The translations under genes were made by a program, and so were the position numbers. A stretch of 64,000 nt of DNA, from assembly GCF_039555335.1 (NCBI RefSeq), contig NC_092641.1:31370848-31434847 (forward strand), read 5' to 3'. The DNA comes from Amphiura filiformis. Its lineage: Eukaryota; Echinodermata; Ophiuroidea; Amphilepidida; Amphiuridae. The notes under the pieces are model-generated. The model worked only from the letters and a program-made list of their open reading frames with translations, was not told the DNA's origin and did no database searches. Numbering within the stretch: the first letter of the stretch is position 1; every line of letters begins with the position of its first letter. This document shows, piece after piece, positions 12,101 through 24,100 of this stretch.

Positions 12101-15100
12101 GACAGTTTGATACCTTGTGGAAAAACATTCAAAATCAGAGAGATGTAATTATTGCAATTCAAAAAGTAAAAAAATCATAACCACCCAAAAGTGTACACTT
12201 TCTCATTTTGATGTGTATGACTTGAGCAGCTAGATTTTTTTTTTTAACAGTTATTTAATTTGTATAATTATGTTTTGACGTAAAACAATGAGGAATTACA
12301 GAAATGATGTTGAAACCTTTTCAACAGATTTTGTAATATTGTAGACTAAATAAAAGTGTCAAAGCCAAGCGAAAAACTTATTTTTGCTGAGAGTTTAATC
12401 AGTGAACCACTGACTATCTTAAAGCAGGTGGTGTTGTGATCCAACAGCTCACTGGCGCGAAGTTATGTTGGACCACGACCGGAAGTGACATAACTGCTTA
12501 TCAGTCAGCTGTTAACAACAACAACAACAGCTTTGAAAAAGTCAGCGGTGTACTGATAAACCTGTCGGCAAATAATAAGCGTTTCGCTTTATTTAGTCTG
12601 AAATGATGGATATTACCTTCATGTAAGCATACTAAGAATTATCTGTAGCCTTGAATAAAGACAGGGATTATACAGCTTTCGGAATCAAGCTGTCTAATCC
12701 CTCAATGAAGTCTTGGCAATAGACTAATGTTGTGTATGCTTACATAAAGGATAAACCAAATGTTGTGAATAATGGAACCAGTGACAATTATTGTATTCAA
12801 TTTGTGTAGTGCAAGGTTTGTTCTTCAAAGCTTGATGTATAAAGTGCACATTAAAGGTGGGTAACCTGATTGACAACCTCATCCCCCCACTTTACCCATC
12901 AAAATGCAGATTTTGATATCAGGTGAAAGCTCATATTTTTCTCATTAACATATTGAAATTGGGCGTTCCAAATCGGTATATTTCTGGAGAAATCATCAAA
13001 AAACTGTCAAATTAGTCTCAAATGTGGTATATCACATTTGAGACTAATTCAACAGTTTTTTGATCAAATCTTCGGAAATACACTGATTTGGAACCCCTAA
13101 TTTCAGTATGTTAATGAGAAAAATAGGATCTCTCATTTGATATCAATTTATTACATGATCATGATGATTATCGTTAATAAAAACACTGTAGACTGCCAAA
13201 ATCATGCTGTATAAAATGTCAGTAATTCCATAAGGAATTAGTCACATTTACAAGGAACATTTACGTGTTATTTTTGCATGAATGTTTGAAAGGGACAAAA
13301 TTCGATTTTCCAAATATATCAGGTCACCTTCCTTTAAGGGATCTAAAATGAGCGTTTATATGCGTTTCGACAGTATTTTTTGTGGGACATGAGAGCACCT
13401 CAGACCTATCGAATTGCATTCTGAATCTGAAGCATGTCTTTCTGATATCAAATAATTTTCATTTTTAAAAATCACAATATAATACAAATTTTATGACAAA
13501 TTATAAAAATTTGATATTTTTCAAATTTTGATATATAACAGTCCTCGAAGTAAATTATATAAATCTAATGATATATTCTTAAAGTGTATGTAGCAGGGAG
13601 GAAAAGCCGACGGTCAATTGAAAATTTTGACCTTTCATATTGAAGATATGGATTTTTTCCCAAAAGACCTAATTTTTTTGGTGTTTTGGGAAAAAAATCC
13701 ATATCTTCAATACGAAAGGTCAAAATTTTCAATTGATCGTCGGCTTTTCATCCCACCTACATACACTTTAAGTATTAATCATCAGATTTATTAAGTTTAC
13801 TTCAAGTACTGTTAAATATCAAAAATATCAATTTTTAATGATTTGCCATAAAATTTGTATTAAATTGCGAATTTCAAAAATCAAAATTATTTGATATCAG
13901 AATGACATTCTTCGTATTCAGAATGCAATTCGATATGTCTGATGTGCTCTAATGTCCCAAAATAAATACTGTCCAAACGCTCATACCCCAGCCCTTAAGA
14001 CACTCACCTTCAGCATATATAACACAGTATGTATATTTCTCTTGTATATTTTCCCAATTGTTAATCTCCTTCACAGTCATTTCTGTCGTTCCTAACAAAC
14101 CGTCTGTAATACAGCAGAAACAAGGACTCATGTGATTGGCTGCCGCTACCTGATGTCATCGACCTTTGACCTATATATTCGCCACACATGCCACATGGTC
14201 TGGGCCGAGAATAGGCACACTGCACCTCAATATTATTGATCAATTGTGTCAGGTTTTAATGCATTTTCTATGTGTATGTGGGGTGGGTGCGTACATGTGT
14301 GGAAGCATGTTATTTTCTCTTCACAATTTACTCACGAATATGCAAATAAATCTGTACCATTACCTCGTGAATTTCTAAGAAGTTTAACAAATATTAAAGT
14401 TTTTTTCTTCCTCCTGATTTTGCAGTCATCTATCGGACCTGTTTGAAAGACTTGGTCCTGTGACGCATACAATGACCCCCGCCTGAAATGGAACTTGACA
14501 AGCTGCCCGAGCGCAGCCAGTGATATCTCGCTACGGAGGACTACGTAAATTCCTGCTCCAATCCAAGGACTTTTTTGTGCTGGAGGATCATGTGAGCTTG
14601 GCAAAAGATGCTGTGAAATGTCACGAAGTGTTTACAGAAAGAAACAGTCGCCTGCAACAATTAGGACTACCGCCACCGCCCATTACGGGGCTAGGTTTTG
14701 GTGCTCCCATGGGGAAGGGGCCCGTAACTTTTGGGGATGCTAATCCATCTCCGCCACACATGGCTCCTGGACACTTTCCCAGTGTAGCAAGTGACCCTGT
14801 CGGGTCAAAGGTTACAAACTCTTCACATGCCGGAGGTGTTGATGCACTGGACAGTTTTGATATACCTCCCAGTAGCGGCATCGCCTCAATGGACGATATT
14901 GATGATATAAGCTTGAAGCAATCCGTCGGAAGTGACGATAGCAAATCTGCCATTGTTGTCGAGCCGGACAGTGGGTCAGTGTGGCCTAAGAATCAGGATT
15001 TGGATCAGGAACTTGACCGTGTGCTTAAATCTCAGCAGCTGAATGCTTCTGAATCTTTGCAGTCGTTGAATCGTCTAGAGCCATTTTCTACAAAAAGTGG

Positions 15101-18100
15101 CACTAGTCCTCACGGACTAGGCGTTAAGTCTGTATCTGTGGACATATCGTCACTGCCGACGTTTGATTCGGGACTAGGCAGCATGCCGTCATCAAATATA
15201 AGTAGTGATAATAAAAAAAGTTTACAAAACGGTACTGGAACTAGTCAAAATGCGGATGTTGTTACATCCGCTATGAACAATATCAATATCGTTGCCGGTA
15301 GCTCTCACAAGTTACCAGCGACGAATGGGGGTCAAATAGGGGGGATGACAACAATCACCACCACAACAACAACACATGTTACACAATCAGAACAGTCAAC
15401 AGCCACAACTGTTGGTGGTTCCGAAACACAATCAAAAACTGATGCAATACAATCTATGAAAGATAACAGCATTTCTACGGAGAAAGTAGTTGTGAAGGAT
15501 TTTTCCGATGGAATGGATACTAGCGCAGTGGAAAAATTGCCGGGTGAAACTGGGGAGAACAAAATTATCGAAAAGGATAATGTGCCGACTATTGATAGTC
15601 TGGATAGAAAGTCACCCATGATTGAAGTAGATATACGTGACAAAGCGCCCTCTGTGAAATTAGATCCGAAGCTCGACTTGGTGGGGAATGTGGCCCCGTC
15701 GAGTGAGGATGTCACAGTGTCGGCGATTGAATACCAGAAACTCGTAGCACGTTACAAAATCGTGCACAATGCTTGCAAAAATTTTCAAGAGAATCGTAAG
15801 AACATGAAGAGCATGATGACACAGACTTTTGTGTTGAAAGTGCGTACATGCGGTATGAACACGGAGCCGTTTATGGAGTTTGAAGAGCTGAAAGTTATCA
15901 AGGAAAGACTGCAGGTAAGCGTAATTGCAGAATTTGATATTTGTTTATTTTGTTTTGTGATGTAAAATGAGAATAATGTTTTTTAGATTTTTAAAAACTT
16001 ATTTTGAATTATGATGTCATTTTCATTTTCGAGTGTTCGAAAGTACACAGCATGAAATTGGTTGATTTCCACAATTGAAGTACAAACATCAATTGTTCTA
16101 TACTTAATCAATGCAAGTATCAAATGAAGTAAATTTTCTTCCAAATATGTCTCAGAATTTCATGATTTAATGGCAAAAAACTAAAAAAAGAATTACAAAA
16201 AAAGGAATTTGCTGTTTCTGCTGACATGGATGGGCTAAGAAAAATGAACGCACATGGCGGCTTTGAGACATAGGTTTATATGTTTGGCCTTACTTTTGCA
16301 TTTTTCTAAGTGGTTCAATTGGATTACCTTTCACGTCCACTGTTTGCACTGAGATGTAAATCCTCTAGAATTTTGGAAATGGGGCCATAAAAAAAAAAAA
16401 AGCCCGAAATTTAAAATAATTTTAGGGGGACATGATATGCTTTTAATCTCTGCCATAACCTATTCCCAGAGGAGCCCCCCTCCCCATTAATGTTCCACTT
16501 CTGCATGTAAGCACTTGGCCACCTGGACAAGCCCAGATCAAATTGTCAGGAAATAGATCTGTTGCCCATTTACATCTCTGTTAGCACTCTTTTAACCCTA
16601 ATATGCCCAGGTACTACAAAATACTACTTGATGTATGCGCTGTTCGTACGTGTGTGATGATGCAATTGCCCTAGGTGATATATAGGCACGGTTTTGCTGG
16701 CCAGCAAAGCCCAAGACCTGAGGCAAAGTGTCGCCGACCTAGTGCTTGGCATGCGAGGGGTCTCGGGTTCGAATCCCGACCAGAGCAAACAACTTACTTT
16801 CTTTTCTCTCTTTATTCCTTCCTTTCCCTTCCCATCGCCAAAAAGCCCCTGGAGTGTTAGGGTTAGGTGCTTTTCCTTGGAATGGTGGTGTATGTTGATG
16901 TACAGTTGGACTCGCCATCACCTACTTTGTATAAATGCATCCACCAACTACCGCCAAATTTAATACTCGTTTATCTCCTCTGTTAACAGGGAAGCTTGAG
17001 AGATGCGATGCAGAAGTACATGCATCTACAGAGGACCAGTAGCAGCGATATGAATGCCATGAAAGAGATGTTTGAAAAGAAGGATGCCAAAGAAAAGGTA
17101 GGTCACAATAAAGAAGGTTAAGCTTGAAGCAACATTTCCACAGGGGTTGAGTTTTGAAAATAAACAGGTGTGCTACAGATCTCACTTCTGGAAATGTTAA
17201 GGTGTGCTGTCAGGTGTGTTACTACATTGCACTCGGTAAGAAGTTTAGGAATTGAGGTGTGCTATAAATCACACTCAGACAGGCGATTTAAGGTGTGCAG
17301 TCGCGCTCACACGCCTTAAAGCTTAATCCCTGATTCCATTGTTAATAAGATTTTTTTTCATACACTGATAGTTTTCACTGTCAGAGATGTCCCCTTTTAA
17401 TTGTAAGCTGAACAAAACAAAGGAAACGGCTATCTCCAGCGCCTTTATTGCCAGTGTGTTTATCAGTCCAGAGATCGTTACTGAGGTTGATCTGTTTGAT
17501 GTGTTTTGAACATCATGTGCATCTTGTGTGAACAAACATACACAATTTGAGTAATATTTTCATTTTATGATGAAGAAAACGATGGGACACATCTTTTTTA
17601 TTAAAAATCTTTGATTTTGCCACAAATACAGCCTTGCAGGGTATGTTAGTTCATTATAATAAAATAATAATAATAATAATAGATAAGTATTTGTATTGCG
17701 CCATTTATCTAGCAAATTAAATCTAATCCAATTAAAGTAAATTACAATCGTTTAAGAATTTTGAAACATATTTTAAAAGGATTTAAAATTGTCTGGACTA
17801 ATAAATACTATAAAAGTGGAATTTTTCATGGCACATTAATTTGTGCGCTTTTCACCCTCAACACTGCAACCACAAAAATAAAAACATGTGAAAATGTTCT
17901 TTTACGCATTATGTTGCACTTTAAGGGTTGTTTTACAATCAGGGTACACAAATTGTCTCACTGGGGGTGAAAAATGAAGTGTCTAGTTTTTCCTCAATTT
18001 ATTTGTTTTTGTGTTGTAGATGGGTCAAATAGGAAATCTGTAAAAATTTTAGGCGTCAAGTGTTCAGAGTTTCAAGTTGTGCCAGAAACATGTTTTTGAT

Positions 18101-21100
18101 GTACATGTTTCTGTATACCCAATTTTTCTGAGAGGACACATTTTGACGGAAACCTGACTTCCAACTTTCAAACATGTGATACATGGAAACTAAGTGTAAG
18201 TGGACTAAGTGTTTATTATGAGTTTGTAGGATATATATTAGTGTTTTTCAAGAAAATATAATTTTAGTCTTGGGTCAATTTTAACTATGGATTACAAGCT
18301 TGTATTCGGAGAGGACATTTTTTGACGGAATTTTCAACATAAATTTGAAGAAATGGTACAATTAATGAAACGGTCGCAATCTTACATGGTTCTCAATTGA
18401 ATACCTGAGGGGAAGAAGGGCCCAACTCCATCAAAACTGTTTTTGAGATATTAAGAAAAAACTTTATATTTGGAAAAGTTTTATAGACAGAATGTTTTCA
18501 TCTTCAGGGGACCTTTAATACATGAGCATACATTATTACATACATTCGAAATTATATATGATGTTTCCATGGCAACGGTACAGGTCTTAATACGAGCTGG
18601 AGTTGGGCCCTTCTTCCACTAATATACTGCAAGTACCAGTTCCGTAAGCAGATGTGTTATAAATAACTAGTATTATCCATTAATTGCACAAGTAGAAGCA
18701 TGTAATATGTTAGCAAGAAAGTTTATTGTAGTGAAAAGCAGATTTCATGGATGAACAAAAATTCCTCTTTAACCCAATATTTGTGGAAGAAGGGCCCAAC
18801 TCCATGGAGTTGGGCCTTTCTTCCATGAAAACCATGATTAAGTGTACGTGGAAGACTATTTAGAGAGTGGATTTTGGTTCATCTTTCACACACAAGGAAG
18901 AACAGTCTGCTGGCAATAAAATGCTGGGACTAACTGATTTTTGTAAACAATTGGAGTTGGGCCCTTCTTCCACTCAGGTATTCAATTTTGAACAATCATG
19001 TTTCAAACATTACTTCTGAACAGTCAAAATATGTTTTTATGTTATTGCTGGCAGTGATATATCATTTGCAAAGTTCACAAAGGTCAAATGTGACGGCTAT
19101 TTTGTCCCAAAATCATACAGAAATGTATATTTTCATCATTTGCTAAGCATTTCAAACAGTTTCTTTGTGGCTGTAGGTGGAACTAATAGGGGCCAATAAT
19201 TAGGCATGGCAACTTTTAATCATAAGTTAATCTAATATTTGAAACAGGGCACAATATGGTGCTCAGCCCAAATGTACCCTGATTGTAAAACAACCCTTAA
19301 GGTCCTTGACCCGATTGACAGCCTCATCCCCCATTTTCTTCATAAAAACTGACATACAACTCAAATTTGAGAAACATGTTGTTTTAATGGTAGGCCTCAA
19401 TGTAAGATAGAAAACAGAAGATGAAAAATCGGACCATCCCCTTTAATAGCACATGATAGGGAAATTAGAGGGTGTGTCTTGGGAGACAGCTGTCACCGAA
19501 TTCTTGAAAAGTGTGCCGAGGCTTTTGGGTCTACGCTTGTGCATAACACACTATACATTATGTTGTGCTTTTTTTTTAAATACAACTTTTGGATGATTGT
19601 GTGTACAGGAGCTGACGGTTGCCTTAGCGGATGTGAAACGTCAACATGAGAATGATTTGAAACAATGGCAAGCTGAGAAGACTCATGTCATAGAAGACAC
19701 AAGAATTAGGGATTCAAAGATACAACAATTGGAGTCAGAAAAAAATATGTGAGTAGTTCTTAAGTATTGCATAAGTATTAAGTAAGTATTGCATAAGTAT
19801 TAAGTAAGTATTGCATAAGTATTAAGTAAGTATTGCATAAGTATTAAGTAAGTATTGCATAAGTATTAAGTAAGTATTGCATAAGTATTAAGTAAGCATT
19901 GCATATTGCATAAGTATTAAGTAAGCATTGCATATTGCATAAGTATTAAGTAAGTATTGCATAAGTATTTCTTAAGGTTGGTCTGAACCATGGCATGTTT
20001 TAAAAATGACGAATTCCAGTTTTCTTGAATTCTATATTCATTAGTCTGTGTACTTAAAGTTTGAACTGAAGAATTTTAGGTTTTTAATTTTTTTATTAAA
20101 TTTCTATCATTTTAAATATGGTATTTCACCCTTTTCCATCTGAAATCGTCCACATGGTCAATGGCGGGAAATTTTGCCAATCTCGTTGCTAACTGGCGCG
20201 TATATTTGCCTTGCGCCCAACGCAACAAGCCTGACCGCATTTCCCTGTGCGCTACTAATAACACACATGCAATTCACCCTGCCCTGTATCTCGCGCGAGA
20301 TTTCAAAACAACTTCTGTGACCGAAGACATGGCCGGCCGGGAAATTCATACGGCTTGATGAACAATTATTCCTCTTTTTTTATGGAAAATATTGCATTTA
20401 TTTTCGTAAAATATGCGCGGAAGTTGTATCTTAATTACGACTACGAGCTGCGTGAATTACAGGAATCAAGATTATCACATTTGAAAACAAGGGTTGTTTG
20501 ATTGCTGTCTACTGCCACTTTTGATACAAAACGGCGATTTAAAACGTGTTAATTTTCGTGCATGTTTTCAATTTTTCGTTTAAGCTAACAGATTCATTAT
20601 AGAAAATAAAGGTAATATTTTGGTCTTATCGTGTACAGCTCCTTTTCCTCTAGGAGCTGTTTTTTCATTTTTTTTTTAAATTTCTGTCCAAAACAAAAAT
20701 ATACACCAGTATTGCCTAAATTAGACTGAAAAAGTCAAATTTCAACCATTTTTATCGAATATTTCTAAAAGATGGTCAAAATTCAAAAAAATAAAAAAAT
20801 GGATCCTAGATTTTCATACCTAGTTTTTGAAAATCAGTAAGAAAAATGTCTATACTGAAAAAATAATTAGTTACGGTTTACGTACATTTTTGGGTCAAAA
20901 TAATGTTTTTTATGATTTTCTCCAAAATGGAGCATTTTTAAATTAATCCATTCGAAATATGTATACTTTTATACACTTTAGATCAACAATTTAGAAGTTA
21001 GAAGGCTAAAATGTTTTCCATAATTCCATGGTTCAGACCAACCTTAAGCAAGTAGTGCATCAGTATTTCTTACATATATATATACAGCACCTGCTTGGGG

Positions 21101-24100
21101 ATAGTGAAACAGACCAAATAATATTTCTGGCCCCGGATTGCAAAAGTTGGAAGCAACTTGTAGTCACCTGCTCCGCAGCCAGCCGATTGATGATGATTGA
21201 CAGTACTTTCTGTATGCAATGTGGTTATATGCTTGTAAAAAAAGCAATAACGACTTTCACATACTCATTGAGAGACAAACCCTGTTGGTGCGGGGACAAA
21301 CCCTATGGTGCGAAAGGTTGCGGGTTCGAACCCTGGTGGTGACTAGTCTCGTTGTAACCCGTACGAAACTCGGGGAGCTGATCCTGGTTGCGATGGCTAT
21401 TTGTGGAATGTCTAGGGTGTGCGCTCTTGAAGCAGCAAAGTCCCTGTATTGTTGTTTAATGGTTTATGGAATGATGTGGGCCGTAGTGGTCAGCGACAAC
21501 CTGTAAAGTGTGCTGAGGCTTGTGGATCAACGTCTAGGCGTTGTGCTAGCTGTGCGTAGCGCACTATAATTCACTGCGCTTTTCTTTTTTTTTTTTTTTT
21601 TGCTCTTATAAGTAAGACGTGAGAATTTGGTTTAAAACTTTCTTTCATTCAATATTGTTTATCGTTACAGTTTACAAAATCAATTGGCAATCAAAGACCG
21701 TGAGATAGAGGAGTTGAAACGCAAGACACAGGTGGACAGGTAAGTCGGCTTATCATTACATTGTAGCCAGGGCAACCCCAAACTATGTCAGCACTCAGAC
21801 AGAATTGCATTTTCTTTTTGCAAAATGTTTACAAGTTTAAACAATAATTTTAGTAAACATTTTGTTTTCATGTTAAACATTTTATATTTCAGCAGAGGTA
21901 CGTACAACCCTATGAGGTGACACTGCATAACACCCCCTTTTATTTTTTGGGGTGCAGTTTTTTGGTGTGAATGGTATCGTTCCTTCTGTCCTTCTCCAAA
22001 GTGGTATTGCTATCCTAATCATAATATTGTGACTCAACTTCGTGTGGGTGGTGACGGGAGAAATGGCACTCCGAGTAACTGATTCATGCTCCTTGAGTGT
22101 GAAATTCAGGGTTTTTTTCCGCAATGTAAACAGCTGCAGTCAGTGCAATGAATAGAGGTTATCCACTTTACTCATGCGTGACTTCTAACAAAAGGCGCTG
22201 GTTCCCGTAGTATTCCTCATTCAAACTAATTCAATGCACGACCTCGGAGTTACCTGCATGACTTTGGCGGGCTATTTTGAAATAGTCATGGTTGCACATG
22301 CAGGTACTTCTTTTGAAAGTCCTAAACAAGGTATAGGAGTCGCTGGTAGGATATGCAGCTTATAGAACACGGATAACTCTATGTGGTATATAACTCATGT
22401 TCTTATGCATTTTGTTCTTATTCTCCACAGGGATCTATGGGTTGCTGAAAAAATGAAACTTCAGGAGACATTCCAGGCTTCTGAAAGGAATCAAAAGTTA
22501 CTTCTACAAAGAGCAATTGAAGGAGAGGTAAATATTTGATATTGGTCAAAATATGAATTGAATGTGTGTGTATCAGTTGCTTTCAGATCTTCTTTTATTT
22601 TAGGAATTTTAATTATGTTAGCATAAACCTGTGAGCCAATTGGTGGAAGATGGATTGAAATAATTCCATGGCATTAAGGGATCTAGAATGAGCGTTTCTG
22701 GCGTTTCAACAGTATTTTTTGTGGAACATGAGAGCACCTCAGACGTATCGAATTGCATTCTGAATACGAAGCATGTCTTTCTGATATCAAATAATTTTCA
22801 TTTTTTGAAATTCACTATATAATACAAATTTTATGACGAATTATTAAAATTTGATATTTTTCAAATTTTTGACATATAACAGTCCTCGAAGTAAATTTTA
22901 TAAATCTAATGATATATTCTTAAAGTGTATGTAGCTGGGAGGAAACGCCGATGATCAATTGAAAATTTTGACCTTTTATATTGAAGATATGGATTTCTTC
23001 CCCAAAAAGACCTAATTTGTTTTGGTGTTTTGGGGAAAAAATCCATATCTTCAATACGAAAGGTCAAAATTTTCAATTGATCGTCGGCTTTTCATCCCAC
23101 CTACATACACTTTAGGCGCATGAAAGTCGATTCCGAGTTTATCGTCCCCCGCCCGCGTCACTTTTTGGAACCAAAAACACCCACGTTAAATTGTCAAAAA
23201 TACCAATATAATTCATTATTTTCAAAGTATCAGTGTTTTCACCAGTTTTAGCAATTGGAAACATATTTTTGTTTGTAAAACATAAATTCATAACTAGGAA
23301 GCAAAACCAGGTTCTTTTCTAACTTTTCTAGTCCCTACCCATATAAAAACATGTTTATAAATAACATGTATGAGTGTGGCTTTAAATCAACACACATTTT
23401 AGGTCAATAATGAAATCTGATGAAATAATGAAAAATGAAAAATGAAAAAGTCACCTCACCAACCTGGAAAAAAAGGGGACGATAAACTCGGAATTGACTT
23501 TCATGGGCCTTAAGTATAAATCATCAGATTTATAAAGTTTACTTCGAGTACTGTTAAATATCAAAAATATCAATTTTTAATGATTTGCCATAAAATGTGT
23601 ATTATATTGCGAATTTCAAAAAATCAAAATTATTTGATATCAGAAGGACATTCTTCGTATTCAGAATGCAATTCGATATGTCTGATCATCTGATGTGCTC
23701 CAATGTCCCACAATAAATACTGTCCAAACGTTCATACCCCTTCCCTTAAACCATTCAAATTGATTTGAAAAAAAAAATCATATTACATGCCAGTAATGTA
23801 TTTTTCATCATACTTGAACTTGTTACATATTTCCCTGCCCAGATCCTTTTGCTGCAGGAACGCTGTAAAATGGGTTCACATGCACTGGAGTCTTGGATAC
23901 GTGAAGGAGAATTTCACCTCAACAATTTTAAAATCAACCTGCAAAGGTAAGAGTAATTTTTAAGTGGCTCCTATTTAGACTACTGGATGTGGTCACAGGA
24001 CATGGATGGCAAACTCATAGGCTTTTGCTACATCCTGCTTCAGGATTATGGTAAATTTATTTGTTGAAAATTGACTTTTGACCGTATTAAGGGTAGACGA

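Noticed and set aside
14426-14519. Reading the 5' part of exon 14 as several tiny exons
   Set aside because: The frame changes are 10-40 bp apart with no GT/AG pairs between them; missing single bases explain it more simply.
15332-15715. 127-codon minus-strand ORF
   Set aside because: Shadow of TTC3 exon 14; the Val/Thr runs mirror the ACA/ACC-rich plus strand.
16740-16790. A tRNA gene (perfect B box)
   Set aside because: No acceptor stem pairs, the A-box region is imperfect, and the tail is shared with a second copy at 38370-38535, so it is a SINE.
19752-19970. CRISPR-like array
   Set aside because: Units are contiguous with no unique spacers, and the host is an animal; it is a minisatellite.
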